A DNA stretch of 57,558 bases, from positions 1 to 57,558 of the forward strand of contig NZ_NNBL01000042.1 in NCBI RefSeq assembly GCF_002803065.1. Reading direction: 5' to 3'. The notes beneath the pieces were generated by a model. The model searched no databases and was not told the origin of the DNA. It was given only the letters and a program-made list of their open reading frames with translations. A program made the position numbers and the translations under genes. This DNA comes from Streptomyces sp. CB01635. GTDB lineage: Bacteria; Actinomycetota; Actinomycetes; Streptomycetales; Streptomycetaceae. Positions 24,928 through 32,536 of this stretch are shown one piece after another; positions within the stretch are counted from its first letter, which is position 1, and every line of letters begins with the position of its first letter.

Positions 24928-25872
24928 ATGACCGCAACCGACGAGACCCTCCTGAACCTCCTCGTACACCGCATGACCTGGGAGGCCGACGGCGTCCTGT
25001 CCGTCGAACTGACCCACCCGGACGGCAAGCCCCTGCCCGCGTGGGAGCCCGGCGCGCACCTCGACGTCCACGTGGGCGGGCAGGTCCGCCAGTACAGCCT
25101 CTGCTCGGACCCGCGCACCCCGACGTCGTACCGCATCGGTGTCCTCAACGAACCGTCGTCACGCGGGGGTTCGCGCCATGTGCACACGAAGCTGCGCCCC
25201 GGCCAGCGGGTCACGGTGTCGGCGCCGCGCAACCACTTCGCGCTTCAGGACGCGCCGGGCTACGTCTTCGTCGCGGGCGGCATCGGTGTGACGCCGATCC
25301 TCGCGATGGCCCGCGAGGCCGCGCGTCGGGGTGCCGCGTGGCGCATGGTGTACGGCGGTCGCAGCCGTGCGTCGATGGCGTTCGTCGACGAACTCGCCGC
25401 GCTGGGCGGCGATCTGACGGTGGTGCCGCAGGACGAGCAGGGCCACATCGACCTCGCGTCCACACTCGCCGGGCTGCCGGACGGGACGCTCGTCTACTGC
25501 TGCGGGCCCGAGCCGCTGCTCGCCGCCATCGAGGCCCTCTGCCCGGCGGACCGGCTGCGCGTCGAGCGGTTCGCGGCCCCGGTCGTCGAGCGCTCCGCGG
25601 ACGACGAGGGCTTCGAGGTCGAGTGCCGCACCTCCGGGCTCACCCTCACCGTCGGCGCCGATACCTCGATCCTGGAGGCGGCGGAGGCGGCAGGCCTGGA
25701 TGTGGCCAGCTCCTGCCGCGACGGGATCTGCGGGTCCTGCGAGACCCGGGTGCTCGACGGCACGCCCGACCACCGCGACTTCCTGCTCTCCGATGCCGAG
25801 CGGGCCGCGGGCGCCTCGATGATGATCTGCGTCTCGCGCTGCGCCTCCGGCCGCCTGGCCCTCGACCTGTAA
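24928..25872 (+). CDS. VanB/phthalate-dioxygenase-reductase-type ferredoxin oxidoreductase
   Basis: It transfers electrons from NADH through FMN to a 2Fe-2S centre for the Rieske oxygenase encoded two genes downstream. It has 314 residues. The FMN site is RQYSLCS (54-60), the nicotinamide site VAGGIGVTPILAM (115-127). A C-terminal plant-type ferredoxin has Cys263, Cys268, Cys271 and Cys301, all present. The order FMN, NAD, 2Fe-2S is that of the PDR/VanB class. This makes a two-component class IA-like oxygenase system likely. It starts 16 bases after the ThDP gene. Confidence 0.92.
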   Translation: MTATDETLLNLLVHRMTWEADGVLSVELTHPDGKPLPAWEPGAHLDVHVGGQVRQYSLCSDPRTPTSYRIGVLNEPSSRGGSRHVHTKLRPGQRVTVSAPRNHFALQDAPGYVFVAGGIGVTPILAMAREAARRGAAWRMVYGGRSRASMAFVDELAALGGDLTVVPQDEQGHIDLASTLAGLPDGTLVYCCGPEPLLAAIEALCPADRLRVERFAAPVVERSADDEGFEVECRTSGLTLTVGADTSILEAAEAAGLDVASSCRDGICGSCETRVLDGTPDHRDFLLSDAERAAGASMMICVSRCASGRLALDL

Positions 25873-25892
25873 CCCCTTCCCTGGAGGCACGT

Positions 25893-26117
25893 GTGACCAC
25901 CACCTGGCCGTACCTGGACGTCCACCAGTCCCGTACGCACGAACCCACCCCCTACGAGTACAAGCTGGCCGCCACCCTCGAAGAGGTCTTCACCAAGGAC
26001 GGCCACGAACTCGCCGATGTCATCCGTGGGCTGAATGCCCGCCAGGTCCACGCCCCCGACGGCGCCCCGTGGACCGAGGACTCGTTCCGCGCCGAGATGC
26101 ACCGACTGGGAGCGTGA
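25893..26117 (+). CDS. Small conserved protein of Rieske operons (recombinase-like HTH annotation)
   Basis: This is a 74-residue soluble protein with a GTG start and TGGAGG ribosome site. It sits between the reductase and the Rieske oxygenase with 20 and 4 bases on either side. Its sequence (WPYLDVHQSRTHEPTPYEYKL at the start, then an amphipathic helix and RQVHAPDG) resembles small proteins that I recall being annotated as recombinase-like helix-turn-helix beside ring-hydroxylating oxygenases. The location argues for a role with the oxygenase, for example as an accessory subunit, rather than in DNA binding. Function unproven. Confidence 0.7.
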   Translation: MTTTWPYLDVHQSRTHEPTPYEYKLAATLEEVFTKDGHELADVIRGLNARQVHAPDGAPWTEDSFRAEMHRLGA

Positions 26118-26121
26118 CCCG

Positions 26122-27144
26122 ATGACCGCCACCACGACCGCCTCGGCGGCTTCCTCCGCCGACCACATCTACGCGACGGGCCTGCGCAACCAGTGGCACC
26201 CCGTCGTGCCGTCCTCGTTCGTCGCGCCCGGCGCCATGCGCAAGGTGACGGCGCTCGGCGAGCAGTGGCTCCTGTTCCGCCGCTCCGACGGCACGCTGTC
26301 CATGCTCGCGGACCGCTGCCCGCACCGCGGCGCGCCCCTGTCGCTCGGCAAGCACCTCGGCGACCGGGTGGCATGCTGGTACCACGGCGTCGAGGTCGAG
26401 GGCGACGGCACCGTCTCCTCGGTGCCCGGCCTGCCCGGCTGCAACCTGGAGGGCAAGAAGCTCGTCAGGTCGCTGCCCGTGCGCGAGGTCGGCGGCGCGG
26501 TCCTCGCCTACTTCGGCGACGAAGAGCACCCGGAACCGGCCGAGTTGACGCTCCCGGAGCCGCTCACCGACCCCGGCACCGACGCGATCCTGTGCTACGC
26601 GGAGTGGGACGTGCCGTGGCGCTACGCCGTCGAGAACCTCCTCGACCCGATGCACGGTGCCTTCCTGCACCACGACTCGCACACCATGTTCGACGGTGAC
26701 ACGACGGCCAAGTTCCGCATTCGCGAGACCGACCGGGGCTACTTCTTCGAGAAGACCGACCAGCGGGGCGTCAACTTCGACTGGGTCGAGCTGTGCCAGA
26801 CCGGCGTCGACTGGGTCGACCTGTCGATCCCGTACCCGCCGTCGGCCGGCCCCGGCGGCCCGTTCGGCATCGTCGGCATGGTCTGCCCTGTCGACGAGAA
26901 GCGCTGCGGCGTCTTCTTCTGGCGCTACCGCAGGGTCGAGGGCTGGCAGCGCGACACCTGGCGCTTCCTCTACAAGACCCTCATCGAGAAGCGCCACTGG
27001 GATGTGCTCGAGCAGGACCGCGTAATGCTGGAGGCCATGCCGGCCGATGCCGACCAGCGCGAGAACCTCTACCAGCACGACCTGGGCGTGGTGCGCCTGC
27101 GCCGCATGTACCGGGCGGCCGCCGCGGAGCAGGCGTCTGCATGA
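26122..27144 (+). CDS. Rieske non-heme iron oxygenase, alpha subunit (VanA-like)
   Basis: It hydroxylates or O/N-dealkylates an aromatic substrate using O2 and electrons from the reductase. The 340-residue protein begins with a Rieske 2Fe-2S domain: CPHRG (Cys66, His68) and CWYHG (Cys85, His88). The mononuclear iron site follows in ENLLDPMHGAFLHHDSH, with Asp175, His178 and His183. An Asp in EQDRVMLE (about residue 306) is the likely third ligand. No small beta subunit gene is present, as in the VanA/phthalate dioxygenase class. Its stop overlaps the MFS start (ATGA). Substrate unknown. Confidence 0.93.
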   Translation: MTATTTASAASSADHIYATGLRNQWHPVVPSSFVAPGAMRKVTALGEQWLLFRRSDGTLSMLADRCPHRGAPLSLGKHLGDRVACWYHGVEVEGDGTVSSVPGLPGCNLEGKKLVRSLPVREVGGAVLAYFGDEEHPEPAELTLPEPLTDPGTDAILCYAEWDVPWRYAVENLLDPMHGAFLHHDSHTMFDGDTTAKFRIRETDRGYFFEKTDQRGVNFDWVELCQTGVDWVDLSIPYPPSAGPGGPFGIVGMVCPVDEKRCGVFFWRYRRVEGWQRDTWRFLYKTLIEKRHWDVLEQDRVMLEAMPADADQRENLYQHDLGVVRLRRMYRAAAAEQASA

Positions 27145-28409
27145 GTTCGAGAGCCCGCTGGGCCGGCGTCCTCAGCCTCCTGGTCATCGTCCTGATCAGC
27201 TACGTGGACCGGGTGAACGTCTCCGTCCTCATCACCGACGAGGCGTTCACCGACCACTTCGGCATCACCGGTGACCGGGTGGCTCAGGGCGCCCTGTCGA
27301 CCGTCTTCCTCGTGGGGTACGGCATCACGGCCTTCTTCCTCACCCCGTTCTACGAGACGACGCTCGGGGTGCGGCGCGGCCTGTTCGTGAGCGTGGCCCT
27401 GTGGTCGGTGATGACGCTGCTGTCGCCGTACGCCCTGGGCGCGCTCACGCTCACCGCCCTGCGTGCCCTGCTGGGCGCGGCCGAGGGGCCGCTGTTCTCG
27501 CTCAAGACGATGTACGTGCGCGAGCACTTCCCGCCGCACGAGGCGGGACGGCCGAACGCGGTCAGCTCGATGGGGGTGTCCCTGGGCACGGCCGCGGGTC
27601 TCCCCCTGATCACGTATCTCGTCTATCACTTCGACTGGCATACGTCGTTCCTCGCCCTGGCCGCGCTCAACGCGGTGATCGGCCTGCCGCTGATAGCCCT
27701 GTTCGTCCGTGGCCGGGGTGTGGCGGGGGCCCGCCGGTCCGGGTTCGGTGCCACCCTCAAGGGCGCCCTGAGCATGCCGCGCCTGGCGCCGATCCTGCTC
27801 ATCGAGATCGCCACGCTCGCGTATCTGTGGGGTTCGAGCGCCTGGCTGCCGTCGTATCTGATCCAGGAGCGGCATTTCTCCCTGGCCGCCATGGGCGCCG
27901 TGTCGTCGCTGCCGTTCCTGATGTCGCTGGTGTCCGGGTTCCTCGGCGGGCTGCTGCTCGACCGGCTGCCGCGGCGGCTGCTCGCGCTGCCGTTCGTCGT
28001 CGGCTCGGCCGGCACGGCGGTCTGTGTCCTCCTCGTCGCCGGGGCGGACAGCGACGGGGCGGCGGCGACGGGCCTGATCCTCGCGGGCGCGTTCTGGGGC
28101 CTGCAGGGTCCGGCGATCCCCACGCTGGTCCAGCACTGCGCGCCGGCCCGTTTCGTGGGCAGCGCGTACGGGGTGGTCAACGGGGTCGGCAACCTGGTCT
28201 CGGCGTTCATGCCGATGCTGATGGGCGTGGCCATCGCGGCGAGCGGCGGGCACGGCTTCGGCGCCGGGTTCACGCTGCTGGCCGGGGCGCAGTTGATCAC
28301 GCTGGTGTGCGGGGCCTGGCTGCTCGCGCGGCCGGTTCAAGGTCCGTCGGGCGCGGGTGCGCAGTCCTCGACAGAGTGCTCCGACTTGGAGCACAGCCAG
28401 GCGGGTTGA
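27141..28409 (+). CDS. MFS permease, anion:cation symporter (ACS) type
   Basis: The 422-residue protein has 12 predicted membrane helices. The N-terminus LISYVDRVNVSVLI and the later RALLGAAEGPLF are typical of the ACS subfamily, which imports organic anions such as aromatic and sugar acids (for example phthalate). It is the last gene of the operon, overlapping the Rieske gene by four bases and followed by a strong terminator. Together with the divergent MFS gene at 15507-16871 the locus encodes two permeases of different subfamilies, perhaps for two related substrates or for uptake and export. Confidence 0.9.
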   Translation: MSSRARWAGVLSLLVIVLISYVDRVNVSVLITDEAFTDHFGITGDRVAQGALSTVFLVGYGITAFFLTPFYETTLGVRRGLFVSVALWSVMTLLSPYALGALTLTALRALLGAAEGPLFSLKTMYVREHFPPHEAGRPNAVSSMGVSLGTAAGLPLITYLVYHFDWHTSFLALAALNAVIGLPLIALFVRGRGVAGARRSGFGATLKGALSMPRLAPILLIEIATLAYLWGSSAWLPSYLIQERHFSLAAMGAVSSLPFLMSLVSGFLGGLLLDRLPRRLLALPFVVGSAGTAVCVLLVAGADSDGAAATGLILAGAFWGLQGPAIPTLVQHCAPARFVGSAYGVVNGVGNLVSAFMPMLMGVAIAASGGHGFGAGFTLLAGAQLITLVCGAWLLARPVQGPSGAGAQSSTECSDLEHSQAG

Positions 28410-28413
28410 GGCC

Positions 28414-28440
28414 GCCCGGCCGGGGAGATCCCGGCCGGGC
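28414..28440 (+). terminator. Catabolic operon terminator
   Basis: Perfect 11-base-pair stem GCCCGGCCGGG (28414-28424) / CCCGGCCGGGC (28430-28440), 4 bases after the MFS stop. It separates the operon from the FadR gene. Confidence 0.85.
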
Positions 28441-28541
28441 ATGCGCCGTTCGTCGTCCGGGTGTTCCGTTCCCGCACCCGCACGATCAGGTCGTGGTTGC
28501 GGGACTCCGCCGCGCCCACCGCATCCCTGCACACATAATGA

Positions 28542-28564
28542 GCCGATACATCGGAGGTATCGGC
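28542..28564 (+). promoter_or_regulatory. FadR-type operator before the GntR regulator gene
   Basis: Perfect 8-base inverted repeat GCCGATAC (28542-28549) / GTATCGGC (28557-28564) with a 7-base spacer, 43 bases before the regulator start. It has the size of a GntR/FadR site. A related element (14 of 17 core bases) lies before the catabolic operon at 16958-16974. Confidence 0.7.
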
Positions 28565-28606
28565 GCTCCAGACGGTGGCGCTCCAACCGAGGACAGGGAG
28601 GCCGCC

Positions 28607-29278
28607 ATGGCTGTCACCGACGAGGCCATCGAGAAGATCAAGGGCATGATCGTCTCCGGCGCCCTGCGCCCGGGCGACCGCCTCCCGAAGGAGAGCGAAC
28701 TCGCCGCCGACCTCGGCCTCTCCCGCAACTCCCTGCGCGAGGCCGTCCGTGCCCTGTCCCTCATCCGCATCCTCGACGTGCGGCAGGGCGACGGGACGTA
28801 CGTCACGAGCCTCGACCCCCAACTGCTCCTCGAGGCCCTGAGTTTCGTCGTCGACTTCCACCGCGACGACACCGTCCTCGAATTCCTCGCGGTGCGCCGC
28901 ATCCTGGAGCCGGCCGCGACCGCGATGGCCGCGACCCGGATCGACGAGGCGCGGCTCGACGCGCTCGCGGCCCAGCTGGACGCGCTCGGCCCCGCGCCCT
29001 CGGTGGAGGAACTCGTCGCCTCCGACCTGGAGTTCCACCGCGGCATCGTGCAGAGCTCGGGCAACTCGGTCCTGTGCTCGCTCCTCGACGGCCTGTCCGG
29101 CCCGACGACCCGGGCCCGCGTCTGGCGTGGCCTGACGCAGGAGGACGCGGTCAGCCGGACCCTGCACGAGCACCGGGCGATCCTGGCGGCGCTGCGCGAC
29201 GGTGACGCGGAGGCGGCCCGGTCGTGGGCGACGGTGCACATCGCGAGCGTGGAGCAGTGGCTGCGCTCGACACTCTGA
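28607..29278 (+). CDS. GntR-family regulator, FadR subfamily (FCD domain)
   Basis: It is a ligand-responsive repressor of 223 residues. The N-terminal GntR winged helix is about 5-70 (SGALRPGDRLPKESELAADL, then LSRNSLREAVRAL). The C-terminal helical FCD domain is about 85-220, with metal/ligand-binding His residues in LEFHRGIV, HEHRAIL and VHIASVEQW. The ATG at 28607 has CAGGGAGG upstream; an ATG at 28538 would run through the operator. It follows the catabolic operon but has its own promoter and operator, so it is likely autoregulated. It is the best candidate regulator of the 17-28 kb operon, probably relieved by the substrate or an early acid intermediate. Confidence 0.9.
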   Translation: MAVTDEAIEKIKGMIVSGALRPGDRLPKESELAADLGLSRNSLREAVRALSLIRILDVRQGDGTYVTSLDPQLLLEALSFVVDFHRDDTVLEFLAVRRILEPAATAMAATRIDEARLDALAAQLDALGPAPSVEELVASDLEFHRGIVQSSGNSVLCSLLDGLSGPTTRARVWRGLTQEDAVSRTLHEHRAILAALRDGDAEAARSWATVHIASVEQWLRSTL

Positions 29279-29302
29279 CACGGGTTCCGCTACGGGCGTG
29301 AA

Positions 29303-29350
29303 GGGGGAGTGCGAGGGCGGATCGTGGGGCAGTGATCCGGTCACTCCCCC
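29303..29350 (+). terminator. Two-stage hairpin after the FadR gene
   Basis: Outer stem GGGGGAGTG (29303-29311) / CACTCCCCC (29342-29350) encloses an inner stem CGGATC (29318-29323) / GATCCG (29334-29339). It lies 24 bases after the FadR stop and probably ends that transcript. Confidence 0.7.
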
Positions 29351-29406
29351 GTACAAGGGGGCTGCGGACGGCCCTCGCGGACGCCGTAAGGTGGGCAGGT
29401 ACGCGA

Positions 29407-29442
29407 TGGGGGGTCCCCCCAGGCCATCAGGGCACTGGGGGA
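29407..29442. repeat. Streptomyces-type intergenic G/C palindrome
   Basis: TGGGGGGTCCCCCCA (29407-29421) is followed by a short spacer and TGGGGGA (29436-29442), which can pair with the C-run instead. Elements of this shape recur between genes in many streptomycetes. It sits just upstream of parJ and could affect its leader RNA. Confidence 0.5.
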
Positions 29443-29462
29443 ACGTCGGAAGGAGGCGCTGG

Positions 29463-30503
29463 GTGATCGAGCTCGAGGGGGTTCCCGAGCTGGTCGACCC
29501 GGTCATGGTGGCCGCGTTCGAAGGCTGGAACGATGCCGGTGACGCCGCCTCTGCCGCGGTCGCGCATCTCGACAAGGAGTGGAAGGGCGAGGTGTTCGCG
29601 GCGCTCGACGCCGAGGACTACTACGACTTCCAGGTCAACCGGCCGACGGTGTGGCTCGACGGCGGCGTGCGCAAGATCACCTGGCCGACGACCCGGCTCT
29701 CCGTGGTCAGGGTCGGCGGCGACAAGCCGCGCGACCTGGTCCTGGTCCGGGGCATCGAGCCGTCGATGCGGTGGCGTTCGTTCTGCAACGAGCTGCTCGG
29801 GTTCGCGCACGAGCTGGGCGTCGAGCTGGTCGTCATCCTGGGCGCGCTGCTCGGCGACACCCCGCACACACGGCCCGTGCCGGTCAGCGGCGTCACGTCC
29901 GACGCGGACCTGGCGCGCACCATGGACCTGGAGGAGACCAAGTACGAGGGTCCGACGGGCATCGTCGGCATCCTCCAGGAGGCCTGCACACACGCGGGCG
30001 TCCCCGCGGTCTCCCTGTGGGCGGCGGTGCCGCACTACGTGTCGCAGCCGCCGAACCCGAAGGCGACGCTGGCGCTGCTCAACCGGCTGGAGGACCTGAT
30101 CGACCTGCGTATCCCGCTGGGCGAACTGGCCGAGGACTCCCGGGCGTGGCAGCTGGGCGTGGACCAGCTGGCGGCGGAGGACAGCGAGGTCGCCGAGTAC
30201 GTGCAGTCGCTGGAGGAGGCCCGGGACACGGCGGAGCTTCCCGAGGCGTCCGGTGAGGCGATCGCCCGTGAGTTCGAGCGCTATCTGCGGCGCAGGGACG
30301 GCGGCGGCCCTCCGGGCGGTCCGGCCGGCCACGCGACGGACGGCGGCGACACGGCGTCGTACCTGCGGGACACCCCGAGCGAGCGCACCCGGCCGCCGCG
30401 GCCCCAGCGCCCCGATCCGGGCACGGACACCCCCGGCGGGACGGGTGATACGGACACGTCCTCGGACTCCGGGGACGATTCCTCCGAGGACTCGCCGGAG
30501 TAG
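29463..30503 (+). CDS. parJ: PAC2-family protein, probable ParJ
   Basis: The 346-residue protein has a PAC2-like domain (about 1-270; opening ELEGVPELVDPVMVAAFEGW) and a disordered Gly/Asp/Ser-rich tail (about 285-346). PAC2 is the fold of proteasome assembly chaperones. Its position beside mshC corresponds to S. coelicolor SCO1662, which I recall as ParJ, an actinobacterial protein that modulates ParA polymerisation during sporulation septation. The GTG at 29463 has AGGAGG upstream. It converges on mshC over two strong hairpins. The family is secure; the parJ name rests on remembered synteny. Confidence 0.8.
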   Translation: MIELEGVPELVDPVMVAAFEGWNDAGDAASAAVAHLDKEWKGEVFAALDAEDYYDFQVNRPTVWLDGGVRKITWPTTRLSVVRVGGDKPRDLVLVRGIEPSMRWRSFCNELLGFAHELGVELVVILGALLGDTPHTRPVPVSGVTSDADLARTMDLEETKYEGPTGIVGILQEACTHAGVPAVSLWAAVPHYVSQPPNPKATLALLNRLEDLIDLRIPLGELAEDSRAWQLGVDQLAAEDSEVAEYVQSLEEARDTAELPEASGEAIAREFERYLRRRDGGGPPGGPAGHATDGGDTASYLRDTPSERTRPPRPQRPDPGTDTPGGTGDTDTSSDSGDDSSEDSPE

Positions 30504-30523
30504 GGCGACGACGGCTCAGCAGG

Positions 30524-30550
30524 GGCGGTGCACACGCGGTGTGCACCGCC
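30524..30550. terminator. Terminator between parJ and mshC (first hairpin)
   Basis: Perfect 12-base-pair stem GGCGGTGCACAC (30524-30535) / GTGTGCACCGCC (30539-30550), loop GCG, followed by CTTTC. It lies 20 bases after parJ. Confidence 0.85.
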
Positions 30551-30588
30551 CTTTCGCTGTGCGACCGCCAAGGCCCAGGGCAAAGGTG

Positions 30589-30622
30589 ACCGCCCCCGAA
30601 CTCCGTGGAGTTCGGGGGCGGT
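30589..30622. terminator. Terminator between parJ and mshC (second hairpin)
   Basis: Perfect stem of about 15 base pairs, ACCGCCCCCGAACTC (30589-30603) with GAGTTCGGGGGCGGT (30608-30622) and loop CGTG. It lies 43 bases from the mshC stop and probably serves that leftward gene. Confidence 0.85.
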
Positions 30623-30665
30623 TGAGGTTGTCTGCATCCCGGGGCCGGGCCCGGGACCCGGGTGT

Positions 30666-31895
30666 CTAGAGCGCCACTCCGAGCAGGGCGTCGACCGCGC
30701 GGGACACCACGCCGGGCGCCCCCTCGTCCGTACCGCCCCGCTCCGCCTGAAGGGCGGCCCAGCGGTCCACGGCGAGCAGCGCCGCCGGTGCGTCGAGGTC
30801 GCTCGACAACGCTTCGCGGATCTCCTCGACGAGCGCCGCGGCGGACGGTCCGTCGGGCCGGGAGACGGCGGCACGCCACCGGCCGAGCCGCTCGACAGCG
30901 TCGCTCAGGACCTGGTCGGTCCACTCCCAGTCGGCCCGGTAGTGGTGCGCGAGGAGCGCGAGGCGGATCGCGGCCGGGTCGGTCCCGTCGCGGCGCAGCT
31001 TCGAGACGAAGACGAGGTTGCCCTTGGACTTGGACATCTTCTCGCCGTCGAGCGCGACCATGCCGGCGTGGACGTACGCCTTGGCCATGGGGAACTCGCC
31101 GGTGAGCACCTGCGCGTGCGAGGCGCCCATCTCGTGGTGCGGAAAGGCCAGATCGGACCCTCCGCCCTGGACGTCGAAGCCCATGCCGAGGTGGTCGAGG
31201 GCGATGGCGACACATTCGATGTGCCAGCCGGGACGCCCCTGGCCCAGCGAGCCGCCGTCCCAGCTGGGCTCGCCCTCGCGGGCGGCCATCCACAGCATCG
31301 GGTCGAGCGGGTTCTTCTTGCCCGGGCGGTCCGGGTCGCCGCCGCGCTCGGCGGACAGCAGTCGCATCGCCGCGGCGTCCAGGCGGGAGACCTGGCCGAA
31401 GTGGGGGTCGGACTCGACGGAGAAGTAGACGTCGCCCTCGAGTTCGTAGGCGGCGCCCATGTCCCGGAGCCGTTCGACGAGCGGCACGATGCCGGGTATC
31501 GCCTCGACGGCTCCGATGTAGTGCTGCGGCGGCAGCATCCGCAGGGCGGTCATGTCCTCGCGGAAGAGGGCGGTCTCGCGCTCCGCGAGTCCGGTCCAGT
31601 CGACGCCGTCACGGATCGCGCGCTCGAGCAGCGGATCGTCGACGTCCGTCACGTTCTGGACGTAATGAACCTGCCGCTTGGTGTCGAGCCACACGCGCTG
31701 AACGAGGTCGAACGCGTTGTAGGTCGCCGCGTGACCCATATGGGTCGCGTCGTACGGGGTGATCCCGCAGACGTAGATACGGGCGACGGGACCGGGCTCG
31801 AGGGTGACGAGGCCATCGGTCGCGGTGTCGTGGATCCTCAGGTCGCGGCCCTTGCCAGGCAGGACGGGGACCTCAGAAGCGGGCCAGGCATGCAT
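30666..31895 (-). CDS. mshC: Cysteine:1D-myo-inosityl 2-amino-2-deoxy-glucopyranoside ligase
   Basis: It joins cysteine to GlcN-Ins with ATP, the third step of mycothiol synthesis, in the cytoplasm. The 409-residue protein is a shortened cysteinyl-tRNA synthetase relative. Zinc-binding Cys lies in YVCGITPYD, the nucleotide motif is THMGHAATYN, a second Cys lies in HIECVAIALDH, and KMSKSKGN closes the site. It lacks the C-terminal anticodon-binding part of CysS, and the MHAWPASEVPVLPG opening is typical of MshC. The genes that follow leftward-encoded upstream (SRPBCC, SCO1664, DUF3090, phosphomutase) form a conserved actinobacterial neighbourhood. Confidence 0.95.
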   Translation of the reverse strand: MHAWPASEVPVLPGKGRDLRIHDTATDGLVTLEPGPVARIYVCGITPYDATHMGHAATYNAFDLVQRVWLDTKRQVHYVQNVTDVDDPLLERAIRDGVDWTGLAERETALFREDMTALRMLPPQHYIGAVEAIPGIVPLVERLRDMGAAYELEGDVYFSVESDPHFGQVSRLDAAAMRLLSAERGGDPDRPGKKNPLDPMLWMAAREGEPSWDGGSLGQGRPGWHIECVAIALDHLGMGFDVQGGGSDLAFPHHEMGASHAQVLTGEFPMAKAYVHAGMVALDGEKMSKSKGNLVFVSKLRRDGTDPAAIRLALLAHHYRADWEWTDQVLSDAVERLGRWRAAVSRPDGPSAAALVEEIREALSSDLDAPAALLAVDRWAALQAERGGTDEGAPGVVSRAVDALLGVAL

Positions 31896-31987
31896 GCCAT
31901 GAGCCTAACCGGACGGAGCTTCCGCATACGAACCGGACCTGGTCCGATGGCCGGGAAGGCCCTCTTGCGGTCCGCCGGGGTGCCATG

Positions 31988-32428
31988 TCAGGCCTCGACG
32001 GTGGCACGGATGGATCCCGAGAGTCCGAAGTGGCGGATGCCGTGCAGCAGATGGGCTCTGAGCCCCGTCACGAAGTATGTCCACCCCTGGGTCTGCCCGA
32101 CGGCCCGCGCGGCGCCCTCCAGGCTCTGCCCCATGGGCTGCTCGGTGATCGTGAGAAGGGTGGCCGCGCCGTCGTCGGCCCGCTCCAGCTCGATGGTCAC
32201 GTCTCCCCCGGGCCAGCTCCACGAGATCAGCCGGTCCGTCTCCACGGGCCCGACCGCGACGTCGAACGTCGCGTCGACATGGCCGAAACGCCAGGTCACC
32301 GTGGTGTTGGGGATCATCGGGGCGGAGGCGTCAGCCGTGAAGAAACTGGACAGCCCCTCCGGGCTCACGATGGAGTTGAACACGTCCTTCACGGGCCGGT
32401 CGATCCGGTCCTCGACGATCAGTTTCAC
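31988..32428 (-). CDS. SRPBCC/AHSA1-type protein
   Basis: This is a 146-residue single-domain protein of the START/AHSA1 fold with a hydrophobic ligand pocket. The opening MKLIVEDRIDRPVKDVFNSI and the C-terminal helix TQGWTYFVTGLRAHL are characteristic. It has no enzyme motif that I recognise. It lies 92 bases before mshC on the same strand. Function unknown; related proteins bind lipids or aromatic ligands or act as stress-related chaperone partners. Confidence 0.8.
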   Translation of the reverse strand: MKLIVEDRIDRPVKDVFNSIVSPEGLSSFFTADASAPMIPNTTVTWRFGHVDATFDVAVGPVETDRLISWSWPGGDVTIELERADDGAATLLTITEQPMGQSLEGAARAVGQTQGWTYFVTGLRAHLLHGIRHFGLSGSIRATVEA

Positions 32429-32536
32429 GGCGTGGCCTCCGTTCCAGGGACCCCTCGAGGGTCTCTTCGAACGTAGCCGCAGCCGCTGACATGCGCCCCC
32501 CGGACAGCGCGGACCGCAGGGGTCACAAGGGTGGGT

